Source of the DNA: Terrimonas ginsenosidimutans
Lineage (GTDB): Bacteria; Bacteroidota; Bacteroidia; Chitinophagales; Chitinophagaceae
Length of the DNA stretch: 64,000 nt
Direction: 5' to 3'
Assembly: GCF_022012415.1 (NCBI RefSeq)
Contig: NZ_JAKLTR010000001.1
Span: 372,001-436,000, forward strand
Part shown: in pieces, positions 8,581 through 17,524 of the stretch
Layout: each line of letters begins with the position of its first letter
How positions within the stretch are numbered: position 1 is the stretch's first letter
Program-made: the position numbers and the translations under genes
Notes under the pieces: generated by a model
Databases searched by the model: none
What the model was told of the DNA's origin: nothing
The model's input: the letters and a program-made list of their open reading frames with translations, nothing else

Positions 8581-10968
8581 TCACTCATTGCGCAGCGATT
8601 TGACCGGGCTCATTAACGCAGCCTTCAAAGATTGAACGCTGACGGTGATAAGTGTGATCAGCAGGATTGAAGCAACAGTGACCACAAATATACCCGCCGG
8701 TATCGACGTTCTGTATGCAAACCCATTCAGCCATCCAGTCATCGTCAGCCAAACCAATGGCAATGCAATAAGTGCTGCAATAAATATTAATTGCAAAAAT
8801 CCTTTTGACAACATAAAGACCACACCGGAGACCGAAGCTCCAACGACCTTCCTGATCCCTATTTCTTTCTGCCTTTTTTGTGCGGTAAAGGCTGCAAGGC
8901 CAAACAAACCAAGACAGGAGATCAGGATTGCCAGTCCCGCAAAATATTTAGATAATGCCGCTACGCGGTTTTCCGACTGATACATCGCCTGGTAGTCCTC
9001 ATCCATAAACCGATAGTCGAACGCCAGTCCTTTATTGAATTGTTCAAATATCGTCCTGATCCGGGCCAGGGATTGTTTTTCCGTGCCGGCTTTGATCTTT
9101 ACAATGATATTTGGCATTACAGGAAATGCCTGGAAAAAACACGGCTTGACCTTTTCGTACAGCGATTCAAAATGGAAGTCTTCCGTTACTCCAACGATCA
9201 CACGTTGCCGGTCCCAGAATTTTACCATTTTACCAATTGGGTCAGAAAGTCCCATCGCCTTAATAGCAGACTCATTGAATACGATCTCATTTGAAGGGCT
9301 GAAGAATTCGCCCGGCTTTATTCTCAAACTCCTTCCTTCTTTCATTTTAATACCAACCGTTTCAATAAAACCATCGCCAACTTCAAGGTTTACAAAATCG
9401 ATATTGGTGTTCGGATCTTTTCCAGGCCAGGAGAAGTCGCCGATATTTCCGTGACCGCCCGTCAGATTATGATAGTAGCTTGATACGTTGGTCACTCCGG
9501 GGATCTTTTTCAGCTCGTTTATAAAGCTTGATGCAGATGCAAGCTGATCGGAATCGAATCCGATCGGCAGGTCAAAATGGATTAAGTTATCTCTCTTATA
9601 ACCAAGATTCTTTGATTGAATGAATGCTGCCTGCCGGTAGATGATCAACACTGTTGCGATAGCAAAAATTGAAAGGGCAAACTGGAAGACAACCAGTCCT
9701 TTTCTCGTCCAGAGCTCGGCAATGGAGGTTTTTAGCTGCCCCTTTAAAACAGCCACCGGTCTGAATCCTGAAATATACAAAGCGGGATAGCTTCCCGCAA
9801 TCAATCCGGTAACAAATGTGATCGCCACCGTGGCAGTGATAATGGAAGGATTCAGGTCAAAAGAAAGTGATTTTCCGGTAATGCTGTTGAACGCCGGCAT
9901 TAATGCAGCGATCAGAACAACGGCGAGTAAAAGTGCAAAAAAACTTGTCAACACCGATTCGCTCAGGTACTGCAGGATCAAGCGGCTGCGCGATGCACCC
10001 ATCGCTTTTTGAATGCCAACCTCCTTCATCCGCCTTGCAGCCCTGGCCGTAGAAAGGTTCATAAAATTGATACAGGCGATCGCCAAAATAAACACAGCTG
10101 TTGCTCCAAACAGTTTTATATAAGCGATCCTTCCTCCCGTCGGTACGCCATCTGTATATTGACCATACAGATACTTATCAGAAAACCTTCTTGTAAAAAG
10201 GGTGCTGCCTGCTTTTCTGTCTTTTGTCTTCAGGTAATCTTTCAGTCGTGAATTGAACAGGCCTACATCCGCCCTCTTTTTCAGCAGTACATAAGTGCTG
10301 GGGTCACTATTGCCCCAGGCGAGGATCGTCGGACGCTTTTCTTCAAACAATGCATAGTTAAAAAGGATGTCGAACCTCTCCGATGCATTTACGGGGTTCT
10401 TTTTAAAAACAGCAATGATCCGGTAAGTTCCGTTAAAATCGTCCTGCGTCCACTCTATAGTTTTCCCGATGGGGTTTTCTTTCCTGAAGATCTTTTCTGA
10501 CAGTTCATCTGATATGGCTATCGATTGCCGGTCAGCAAACAAAGTCTCCTTATTACCCCCGATGATCGGGCAGTTGAATATATTGAAGTAGTCTGCGCTG
10601 ACAAACTGCCCGCCGGTTTTTAATTTCGTCTCCCCCGTTGAAATAATTCCTTTCGAACTAAACCACGATGCAGGTACAACGGTGGCGGCAAATTCAACCT
10701 CGGGCATTTCCTTTGCCAGCCCATTTGCAAGCAATCCCGGAGTGTGTTCGATCGTCTCTATTCCATTTTCGTGCGGAATGTTCTGCATTACCTGGTAAAG
10801 CTGCTCATCTTTGGAGTTGTATTTATCAACGTTGCGCTCGTCTACGATCCATAGATAGATCATCAGGGCGCATGCAAGGCCTGAAGCAAGCCCAACCAGG
10901 TTGAGAATGGTGAACTGACGGTCTTTGACAAGACTTCTCCAGGCCATTTTGAAGTGACTGATGAACAT
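8581..10968 (-). CDS. MacB/FtsX-type ABC transporter permease
   Basis: A 795-residue permease with two repeated FtsX-MacB units. Each has a large extracytoplasmic domain and transmembrane helices: one near residues 20-42, three around 285-420, one near 430, and three near the C-terminus. The characteristic ARAARRMKEVGIQKAMGAS and KRQKEIGIRKVVGAS loops follow the first helix of each FtsX domain. The start at 10968 (MFISHFKMAWRSL) fits the family; the upstream frame is not homologous. No ATPase gene is adjacent, which is common for these permeases in Bacteroidota. A possible sigma-54 promoter lies just upstream. Confidence 0.9.
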   Translation of the reverse strand: MFISHFKMAWRSLVKDRQFTILNLVGLASGLACALMIYLWIVDERNVDKYNSKDEQLYQVMQNIPHENGIETIEHTPGLLANGLAKEMPEVEFAATVVPASWFSSKGIISTGETKLKTGGQFVSADYFNIFNCPIIGGNKETLFADRQSIAISDELSEKIFRKENPIGKTIEWTQDDFNGTYRIIAVFKKNPVNASERFDILFNYALFEEKRPTILAWGNSDPSTYVLLKKRADVGLFNSRLKDYLKTKDRKAGSTLFTRRFSDKYLYGQYTDGVPTGGRIAYIKLFGATAVFILAIACINFMNLSTARAARRMKEVGIQKAMGASRSRLILQYLSESVLTSFFALLLAVVLIAALMPAFNSITGKSLSFDLNPSIITATVAITFVTGLIAGSYPALYISGFRPVAVLKGQLKTSIAELWTRKGLVVFQFALSIFAIATVLIIYRQAAFIQSKNLGYKRDNLIHFDLPIGFDSDQLASASSFINELKKIPGVTNVSSYYHNLTGGHGNIGDFSWPGKDPNTNIDFVNLEVGDGFIETVGIKMKEGRSLRIKPGEFFSPSNEIVFNESAIKAMGLSDPIGKMVKFWDRQRVIVGVTEDFHFESLYEKVKPCFFQAFPVMPNIIVKIKAGTEKQSLARIRTIFEQFNKGLAFDYRFMDEDYQAMYQSENRVAALSKYFAGLAILISCLGLFGLAAFTAQKRQKEIGIRKVVGASVSGVVFMLSKGFLQLIFIAALIALPLVWLTMTGWLNGFAYRTSIPAGIFVVTVASILLITLITVSVQSLKAALMSPVKSLRNE

Positions 10969-10996
10969 AAGGTTTAAGTTAAGGTTAAAGAGATTT

Positions 10997-11012
10997 TCCA
11001 ACAGCCATGCCA
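10997..11012 (-). promoter_or_regulatory. Candidate sigma-54 promoter
   Basis: On the minus strand the sequence TGGCATGGCTGTTGGA matches the -24/-12 consensus TGGCAC-N5-TTGCA at most positions, with correct spacing; the -12 GC is GG. It lies 29 nt before the permease ATG. A palindromic site lies about 50 nt further upstream. Confidence 0.4.
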
Positions 11013-11064
11013 GTAACATAAAATATTGAATGCTGCTGGATTGTATTTCCCGGGCGGCATTGAT

Positions 11065-11080
11065 TGTCCGTTTCCGGACA
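11065..11080. promoter_or_regulatory. Palindrome TGTCCG-N4-CGGACA, possible enhancer site
   Basis: A perfect 6-bp inverted repeat with a 4-nt spacer lies upstream of the permease gene. A further single half-site, CGGACA, is at 11122-11127. The position relative to the putative sigma-54 promoter would suit an activator binding site. Confidence 0.45.
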
Positions 11081-11144
11081 GTCAGTGTGCACTTACGGGC
11101 AATGATCTGTTGCAAAAAGACCGGACAACTTAAACCTTCTGTAA

Positions 11145-12092
11145 TTATTTCGACCTGATCAGTGAAAGTTCCTTCCGCAGGTTTTCAATTTCCTGCTTTT
11201 GCTCTATGAGGTGCAGCGTAAGCTCTTCCACTTTCTGAAGTAGTTTGATGCTCATCTCTGTTAACTCGATGCCGTTTGTCTCCATTTCCTTTGCCGAAGG
11301 GATTTCTGGAAGATGCTTATGTTCCTGTATAAATCTTTTTACTTCCTCAAGGTTTTTTAGACGATACCCGGGTTCGAAAACAAAGTCAGCTCCCGCATTG
11401 ACGGTAACTTTTACTTTCTGTGCATGAATGTTACCCGCTACGACAAGTTTTTCCTGGGGAGTCAGCGTTCCGATGCCAATATTTCCGGTGTGTGTAATTG
11501 TCATCCTGGTCGTAGCAGTATTCTGATTGCCATCCGTACTTTTTCCTGTACCTAATGCTAAAGAATACTCACTTAAACCGGTATTGTAGAACTGCCCAAT
11601 AAAAGCGTTGTGCTGCTGCTGGGCCGTTCCTGTCCATCTTGTAAACCGGATGGAAGGCACTTCTTCATCCACTACCAAACGGGTATTTATTTCGTGAAAG
11701 ATCGGGTGACTTAATTGGATCGATCCGTTTTGCACGTGCAGTTTGCTGGTCGGGCTAACCGTACCTATCCCAACATTTCCTGACGCTTTTAAGACAAGGA
11801 AGTCTGCATAAGGACTATTCTGATTATACAGGAAAATGTCTTCCCGGTCTGTGGACCCATTGAATATTCCCATTGCATTTGCACTAAACCCGCGGTTATA
11901 AAGATTACCGCCGAGTCCGATATACATCAGGTCATTTTGCTGGAATCCCCACTTAGTGGAAGGACCGTTTGACTTGAAGCCCTGCCAGTGGGTACCGCTT
12001 GCTCCGGCGACTACATTGTCGCTGATAAATTGCTGCCCGTGGGTGTTGATCGTGATGCATAAAAGCACCGCTGCTACAGAAGAATATTTCAT
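11145..12092 (-). CDS. Tail-fibre-like surface protein with C-terminal coiled coil
   Basis: A 315-residue exported protein; the start at 12092 yields a signal peptide (MKYSSVAAVLLCITINTHG). The body has repeated motifs of the form GNVGIGTxxPxxKLxVxG (at GNVGIGTVSPTSKLHVQ and GNIGIGTLTPQEKLVVAG), known from phage tail-fibre-like and S74-related proteins. The C-terminus (KNLEEVKRFIQEHKHLPEIP, then a leucine-rich coiled coil from about residue 265) is like the trimerising end of such fibres. A paralogue lies at 17525. It is probably on the cell surface; function unknown. Confidence 0.75.
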   Translation of the reverse strand: MKYSSVAAVLLCITINTHGQQFISDNVVAGASGTHWQGFKSNGPSTKWGFQQNDLMYIGLGGNLYNRGFSANAMGIFNGSTDREDIFLYNQNSPYADFLVLKASGNVGIGTVSPTSKLHVQNGSIQLSHPIFHEINTRLVVDEEVPSIRFTRWTGTAQQQHNAFIGQFYNTGLSEYSLALGTGKSTDGNQNTATTRMTITHTGNIGIGTLTPQEKLVVAGNIHAQKVKVTVNAGADFVFEPGYRLKNLEEVKRFIQEHKHLPEIPSAKEMETNGIELTEMSIKLLQKVEELTLHLIEQKQEIENLRKELSLIRSK

Positions 12093-12384
12093 AAGAAATT
12101 GAATTGGATTTTGAAAAGGTTTGGTTATAGAATGGTACAGATCCGGTTTAAAAATAAAACGGCTCAAATTTGAATCGTTTTTGTTACCACTCCAAAGCAC
12201 AGCAATCATTTCTTGTGTCAGAAAGATAAATGGCGCAGCTATTCCTTAGGGAAAATACGAAGATGGCGAACAGTTATAGTGCCGGGCCGGTTGCGCGCAC
12301 GACGCTAAGATCACTGATCCCAGTCACAAACCTCTCCTGTAAAAGTCGGCGGAAAGTCTGGTTACAGGTTTTATCTTTCCCTAA
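12093..12384. other. Divergent intergenic region before the AraC gene
   Basis: About 290 bp. A TATCTTTC sequence at 12372-12379 resembles the Bacteroidota -7 element but lies only 5 nt before the TTG used as the AraC start, so either that start or this promoter is wrong. No other signal was seen. Confidence 0.35.
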
Positions 12385-13191
12385 TTGATCGAGATCTTCC
12401 ACGATATACGCCGCCTCTATAAGTTCCGGCAACCATGCCCGGAACTGGAAAGCCTTGTCGAGTTTTATTCAGAAACCTCCGATGAACATTCGCGGCATTG
12501 CATCGGTGATCAGCCATTCACAGTAAAACTCTTCCCCAGTTATACTCCTACGATCTGGATCAATCTCGGCGCTCCCTATCACCTCAGGAACGGAAGCGAC
12601 CTGCATTTTATTTCCGCTGACCAGGACATTCTGCTTTTAAGGGATCGAATAGTAGAACGGCAAAACCTTCCTTCCGATAATATCTTCACGGTAAAATTCA
12701 ATCCCGGCGCATTGGAGATCATCATGGGAGTTGAACAACGTAAACTGGTTAATGATGTATTCGATGCAAATGGGATCATTCCCGCTGAGCTATTAACGCG
12801 CATGAAGAAACAGGACTCTTTTGAGCAACGCTATCAGCTGCTCGAATCTTTTTTGCTGGACAGGTTTGTTCGCAATAAGACAGAAACCTCGCTACTTTCC
12901 CCCGTAACGCAGGCTGTTACCAGCTTTATCAATTCAGGCATGAAGCTGCAAACAGAAGAACTCGCCCAGCAATTATTTGTTTCTTCAAGAACATTCAACA
13001 GATATTTTCACGCTGTTACCGGTACGAATCCCAAAAGCTTTCTGGCAAGTATCAGGGCCAGAACAGCATTAACTGCTTATAAGCAAAACCGAACGTCATT
13101 CTCCGTATATGATTTCGGTTATTTTGATCCGGGTCATTTTTACAAAGATGCATTCCGCTTCACCGGAATGAAACTCTCCGCGATCCACTGA
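12385..13191 (+). CDS. AraC family transcriptional regulator
   Basis: A 268-residue regulator. The C-terminal half carries a double helix-turn-helix of AraC type: LQTEELAQQLFVSSRTFNRY, then the TGTNPKSFLASIRAR linker and SVYDFGYFDPGHFYKDAF with the family signature GYFDPGHFYK. The N-terminal 160 residues resemble the ligand or cupin-like region in Bacteroidota AraC proteins (FRQPCPELESLVEFY). The start is uncertain: a stop codon lies directly upstream of the TTG at 12385 and no in-frame ATG is available before the conserved region. The stop lies 63 nt before the chosen start of the following hydrolase gene, so they may form an operon. Confidence 0.83.
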   Translation: MIEIFHDIRRLYKFRQPCPELESLVEFYSETSDEHSRHCIGDQPFTVKLFPSYTPTIWINLGAPYHLRNGSDLHFISADQDILLLRDRIVERQNLPSDNIFTVKFNPGALEIIMGVEQRKLVNDVFDANGIIPAELLTRMKKQDSFEQRYQLLESFLLDRFVRNKTETSLLSPVTQAVTSFINSGMKLQTEELAQQLFVSSRTFNRYFHAVTGTNPKSFLASIRARTALTAYKQNRTSFSVYDFGYFDPGHFYKDAFRFTGMKLSAIH

Positions 13192-13254
13192 TTGTCCGTT
13201 TTTTACTTTTTTGCGCAAGCTGCAGGTCTTTCCTTTGCTGTGTCAATCGTTGTT

Positions 13255-14694
13255 ATGAAAAAGTATGGCCCTTTCTTATTAAGCATTTTATTCTCAACCC
13301 CTGTCTTATCCCAGGAAAACAGATCTGTCATAGAAGTCACGGGTTGCCCGGTGAAGATCGGACCAGGGGTGGTCAGCGTATGCGGATATCTTGTCGCCCC
13401 GGAAAACCGGAAAAAGCCCGCAGGGAATAAAGTGAAAGTGCCCTTTATTTTTGTGAGAAAGGCGCAAAGTTCTGCTACAAAGAATATCACGCTGTTCACA
13501 ACGGGTGGACCGGGATACAGTACCGTCAGTAACATAGACAGTATTGGAGAAGGTTCGGGGTGGCTTGCCTATGGAGGCTTTATCGCCTTTGACCAGCGGG
13601 GCTCTAAAAGGTCAATCCCGAATCTTGAATGTACAGGCGTTTCTGCCGCCATTCAACGAAGCTACCGGGAGGGACTGGACCGTGATAGCCTGTCGCTTAT
13701 CGCGATCAGGCAATGCCGGAAAGAGTTCACCTCCCGTGGTATTGATCTGTCTTCCTATACGACAATTGAAAGCGCAGCCGACATCAACGACCTCAGGATT
13801 GGACTTGGCATCGACTCGTTGAATTTGGTTGGCATTTCTTACAGTGGCGGATTAATGCTGACTGTTGCAAGAAACCATCCCGAAGCCGTGCGCACATTGG
13901 TGTTAGGGTCGCCCTTACCCGGCTTTGTAAACTATGAAGAACAGGCATTGTTCAATATAAATGAAGCGCTGGAAAACTTCTTTGATTACTGCAACTCCGA
14001 TACAGCAGTGATCAGACAATACGGCGATCTCCGGAGCAGGTTCAGGACTTACTTCACCAGTATCACAAACAAAGCGTTCCATTTGAAATACAGCGACAAA
14101 CAAAAGAATGACTCGTTTTCTGTAAAATATGGCAAGGAGGAGCTGATGGAAGTGATCCTTAATGGGCTTTCAACAAACGGTTTCAGCCATCTTCCCAAAG
14201 TCATGTCTGACATTATAAATGGAAATCATGCCGCACATGTCACAAACATACTGGATGGCATTTTCTCATCTGACCAATCCCTGTCTCACGGTATGCGATA
14301 CTCCTTGTATTGTACAGAACAGATCGCTTATGCGGATCCAGCTTTGATCAAAAAGCAATCAGGCATATTACCCTGGCTCGCCGGGTTTTCCTTCAATAAT
14401 GTTGACCATGAAATCTGTAAGTGCTGGAATGTAAGATCAGAATCGCCGGTGGCCAAGACCCCTGTCTATTCAGCCGTGCCGGCATTGATCGCTGCTGGAG
14501 ATATAGACCCGTGGTGCAGTCCGTTTTATAACAGGCTCATCAAACGTACAATGCCCAATGCGCAACTCCTGTTCTTTAAAAAACGAGGACATGTTCCGGG
14601 ATACGGAGCTGATGGCGTTGATTACCTTGGCGCCTTCTTTGCAAATCCCCTTCAACCGCTAACCGTTAAATCAGTCAAAGTCTGGAAAGAATAA
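13255..14694 (+). CDS. Secreted S33-type alpha/beta hydrolase (tripeptidyl aminopeptidase-like)
   Basis: A 479-residue secreted peptidase-like enzyme. The start at 13255 gives a signal peptide (MKKYGPFLLSILFSTPVLSQ). TTGGPGYS and FDQRGSKRS are the oxyanion and core motifs, GISYSGG has the nucleophile Ser, AAGDIDPWCSP holds the acid, and KRGHVPG the His. The C-terminal part with the acid and His is TAP-like. Such enzymes release short peptides from N-termini, but the true substrate is unknown. It follows the AraC gene closely and may be its regulated target. Confidence 0.85.
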   Translation: MKKYGPFLLSILFSTPVLSQENRSVIEVTGCPVKIGPGVVSVCGYLVAPENRKKPAGNKVKVPFIFVRKAQSSATKNITLFTTGGPGYSTVSNIDSIGEGSGWLAYGGFIAFDQRGSKRSIPNLECTGVSAAIQRSYREGLDRDSLSLIAIRQCRKEFTSRGIDLSSYTTIESAADINDLRIGLGIDSLNLVGISYSGGLMLTVARNHPEAVRTLVLGSPLPGFVNYEEQALFNINEALENFFDYCNSDTAVIRQYGDLRSRFRTYFTSITNKAFHLKYSDKQKNDSFSVKYGKEELMEVILNGLSTNGFSHLPKVMSDIINGNHAAHVTNILDGIFSSDQSLSHGMRYSLYCTEQIAYADPALIKKQSGILPWLAGFSFNNVDHEICKCWNVRSESPVAKTPVYSAVPALIAAGDIDPWCSPFYNRLIKRTMPNAQLLFFKKRGHVPGYGADGVDYLGAFFANPLQPLTVKSVKVWKE

Positions 14695-14833
14695 CATTCT
14701 ATGCCAACGTGTTAAAGCAGGAAAGACATTCACAGATTGCCTGTATTCTTATCGCCGGCGTACCTTTCACCGGCAGATGCGGCAAGAAAGCATTTAGAGC
14801 ATTGTTTCTTCTAATGCCAGGCCGGATTGTTGG

Positions 14834-15475
14834 TTATTTACTCGACCAGGCTTTATCTCCTTTTTTGTACTCCATGGCGCCGTCATATCTTCCCGGTACT
14901 GCCACATGCCGTAACGCCTGAGTAGCACCTGTTTTGGAGGTAAAGAATCCGATCATCACCAGTTGCTTCATCATGGTAAAATAATGTGGTTGCATTCTCT
15001 CCTTTTTAAATTGAAGATCGCCTTTCTCCTGTGCCTGTGTATATAGTTTGCCCTGCTCATTGTCGAACAGTGTTTTCTTTTTGCTGTAGTCTTTTGCTTC
15101 CTTGTCCAGCGCTATCAGGAATTGCTCTCGTTGTTGTGCCGTTGCCTCCAGGAATGTTTTACCCTGCATTTTTTTACAGGCCAGATCCAATTCTTTTATC
15201 CCTTTTTGGAAGGTTTGCTGATCATCCGTTTCGTAACAGTCCCGGATCATCACGTTGATGAACTTACCCACTTCAGCAGCTTTTGCACCGGGACTAGCCG
15301 TTGCCGGCAAAATAGTTTCACCTACCTCATCGAGAAAAGCGATCTCCTCTGCGGTAAGGGATGCAAAGGCTGTGTTGCTGTCTGTAGTATTACAACCGGA
15401 TAAGAGCAATTCACTTCCGATCAGTACGCTTCCGGTAGCCATCGTTACGAGTCGTAATAATTCTCTTCGATTCAT
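14834..15475 (-). CDS. Gluconate 2-dehydrogenase subunit 3 family lipoprotein
   Basis: A 213-residue small subunit of a GMC-type membrane dehydrogenase. The N-terminus has a twin-arginine start (MNRRELLRLVT) and a lipobox ending LLLSGC with Cys28, so it is probably a Tat-exported lipoprotein. The region AEEIAFLDEVGETILPAT, then FTSKTGATQALRHVAVPGRYDG, matches the subunit 3 family. In related enzymes this subunit is needed for export and maturation of the flavoprotein. The GMC gene ends 3 nt upstream, so the two are in one operon. Confidence 0.9.
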   Translation of the reverse strand: MNRRELLRLVTMATGSVLIGSELLLSGCNTTDSNTAFASLTAEEIAFLDEVGETILPATASPGAKAAEVGKFINVMIRDCYETDDQQTFQKGIKELDLACKKMQGKTFLEATAQQREQFLIALDKEAKDYSKKKTLFDNEQGKLYTQAQEKGDLQFKKERMQPHYFTMMKQLVMIGFFTSKTGATQALRHVAVPGRYDGAMEYKKGDKAWSSK

Positions 15476-15478
15476 ATT

Positions 15479-17170
15479 TTAGAGATTACCTTTTTTTAAT
15501 TCACCAACGGCATAGTCTGCTGCTCTTGCTGTTAATGCCATGTAAGTAAGTGATGGATTTACGCAAGAAGCGGAAGTCATGGCGGCACCATCTGTCACGA
15601 ACACATTAATGGCATCCCATACCTGGTTGTGTGCATTGAGAACGGATGTTTTAGGATCGCGTCCCATCCGGGCGGTGCCCATTTCATGGATCCCCATGCC
15701 GGGTTGATACTTTTCGTCCAGTTCCGGTTTGATCTTTTTCACGCCGGCCGCTTCAAGCATTTCAATCGCATCATTCATCATATCCTTCCGCATGCGGCGT
15801 TCGTTTTCTTTGATCTCTACATCCATGTCAAGAACTGGAAGACCCCATTTATCGGTCTTATTCTTATTAAGGGTCACTTTGTTTTCATGATAAGGCAGCA
15901 TTTCTCCAAAGCCGCTCAGGCCCATTTTCCAGGAACCCGCTTCGCAGGTTGCATCTTTGAATGCGCCTCCGATGGTAAGCTCTGCCACATCGTGTTTCCA
16001 TCCTTCGCGGCTGGCACTGCCCTGGTATCCAAAACCGCGAACATAGTCCCGCTTATCATCGTATATGTTACGATAGCGGGGGACATATATACCGGTTGGT
16101 CTTCTCCCGAAAATGTATTTGTCTTCATAACCTTCCACAAACCCTGAGGCTCCTGCATTCAGGTGATGATCCATCACATTGTGTCCGAGCTCGCCGCTGC
16201 TGCTTCCCAAACCATCGGGCCAGATCCCGGTAGCAGAGTTCATCAGCACCCAGGTTGAGTTCAATGCCGATGCATTCAAAAAAATGATCTTCGCTTTGTA
16301 CTCATATGTTTTATTTGTTTCCGCATCCAGTATTTCAACACCTGTCGCCTTCTTTGTATTCTTGTCATACAGCACCTGCTTTACGATAGCAAAAGGGCGA
16401 AGTGTAAGGTTACCGGTTGCCATCGCCGCAGGAAGTGTTGCCGATTGCGTACTGAAGTATGCCCCATAAGGACACCCTCTCCAGCATCTGTCGCGATACT
16501 GGCAGTTGATCCGCTTCTGTTCCGGCTTTGGTTGTGTGATGTTGGCAGAGCGACCGATAAAGAAATGCCGCTTGCCTTCGAACTTTTCTTTGATCCGCTT
16601 CGCTACGTCTTTTTCTACAATATTCATGTCCATTGCCGGAAGGAATTCACCATCCGGCAATACATCAAGGCCTTCTTTACTTCCCTGTATACCTGCAAAT
16701 TTTTCTACATAGCTATACCATGGAGCAAGATCATTGTAGCGGATTGGCCAGTCGACACCGATGCCTTCTTTTCCATTCGCTTCAAAATCCCATTTATTGA
16801 ATCGATAGCTTTGCCGGCCCCATGTCAGGGAACGCCCGCCTACCTGATAGCCGCGGAACCAGGCGAACGGTTTTGTTTCAGTGTATGGCGACTCGCTGTC
16901 TTTCGCCCAGAAATCAAGGTTCGCTTCGTTCAATACATAATCGCGACGCAATACAGGATAGTCTTTCAACATCTGCACTGTGGGGCGGTTTGTTCTGTGC
17001 TCAAATTCCCATACTTCTTTATTGGCGTTCACATAATCCTTTACGTGTTCTACATTGCGGCCTCTCTCGAGAAGCAATACTTTGAGGCCCTTTTCTGTGA
17101 GCTCTTTCGCAGCCCATCCTCCGCTGATACCCGAGCCAACAACAATTGCATCGTAAACATTATCTGCCAT
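15479..17170 (-). CDS. GMC family FAD-dependent dehydrogenase
   Basis: A 563-residue flavoprotein of the glucose-methanol-choline family. An N-terminal Rossmann motif (VVGSGISGGWAAKEL, residues 11-25) binds FAD, and the C-terminal HEMGTARMG and CVNPSLT hold the catalytic His and Asn. A Cys cluster at residues 223-233 (C-x5-C-x3-C, in INCQYRDRCWRGCPYGA) lies where FAD-glucose dehydrogenases carry three Cys for a [3Fe-4S] cluster. The partner gene downstream is subunit 3. It probably oxidises a sugar or sugar acid at the membrane; no cytochrome subunit is encoded here. Substrate unknown. Confidence 0.9.
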   Translation of the reverse strand: MADNVYDAIVVGSGISGGWAAKELTEKGLKVLLLERGRNVEHVKDYVNANKEVWEFEHRTNRPTVQMLKDYPVLRRDYVLNEANLDFWAKDSESPYTETKPFAWFRGYQVGGRSLTWGRQSYRFNKWDFEANGKEGIGVDWPIRYNDLAPWYSYVEKFAGIQGSKEGLDVLPDGEFLPAMDMNIVEKDVAKRIKEKFEGKRHFFIGRSANITQPKPEQKRINCQYRDRCWRGCPYGAYFSTQSATLPAAMATGNLTLRPFAIVKQVLYDKNTKKATGVEILDAETNKTYEYKAKIIFLNASALNSTWVLMNSATGIWPDGLGSSSGELGHNVMDHHLNAGASGFVEGYEDKYIFGRRPTGIYVPRYRNIYDDKRDYVRGFGYQGSASREGWKHDVAELTIGGAFKDATCEAGSWKMGLSGFGEMLPYHENKVTLNKNKTDKWGLPVLDMDVEIKENERRMRKDMMNDAIEMLEAAGVKKIKPELDEKYQPGMGIHEMGTARMGRDPKTSVLNAHNQVWDAINVFVTDGAAMTSASCVNPSLTYMALTARAADYAVGELKKGNL

Positions 17171-17524
17171 AATCGGTGATTTATTTAGCGCAAACCAATA
17201 TACGCTGATGTGGATCTTTTTTACGTTAACAGAACGACAAATTACATAATTATTTCTATTTCCGGGTACGTTACCGGGAAATGGATTTTCGATCCGATTG
17301 TTCTTCCGGTCTGGTTACCCACCTCGCATCTTTTATCAGGAAAGGTGCAAACCCGTATGGGCACTTAAGAGTAAGCTCCTATATTTCTGATGCTTTAAAA
17401 TAATGTTTATCAACACTCTTTGAAATGTATGCCGATTGTTTTTATTTGGGATCTCTGTATAAAAAAGTCGGGTTCAACCAACACACTTCCGCTCAATTTT
17501 TATCAATCATAAATACACCTTACC
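17171..17524. other. Intergenic region upstream of the GMC gene
   Basis: About 350 bp between divergent genes. I see no hairpin with a T run, repeat or small gene in it. A TATATTGG sequence on the minus strand near 17195-17205 is a weak -7-like element for the GMC operon. Confidence 0.4.

Noticed and set aside
15629-17179. Long plus-strand frames antisense to the GMC gene
   Set aside because: The minus strand has clear GMC motifs over the whole length; these frames are shadows.
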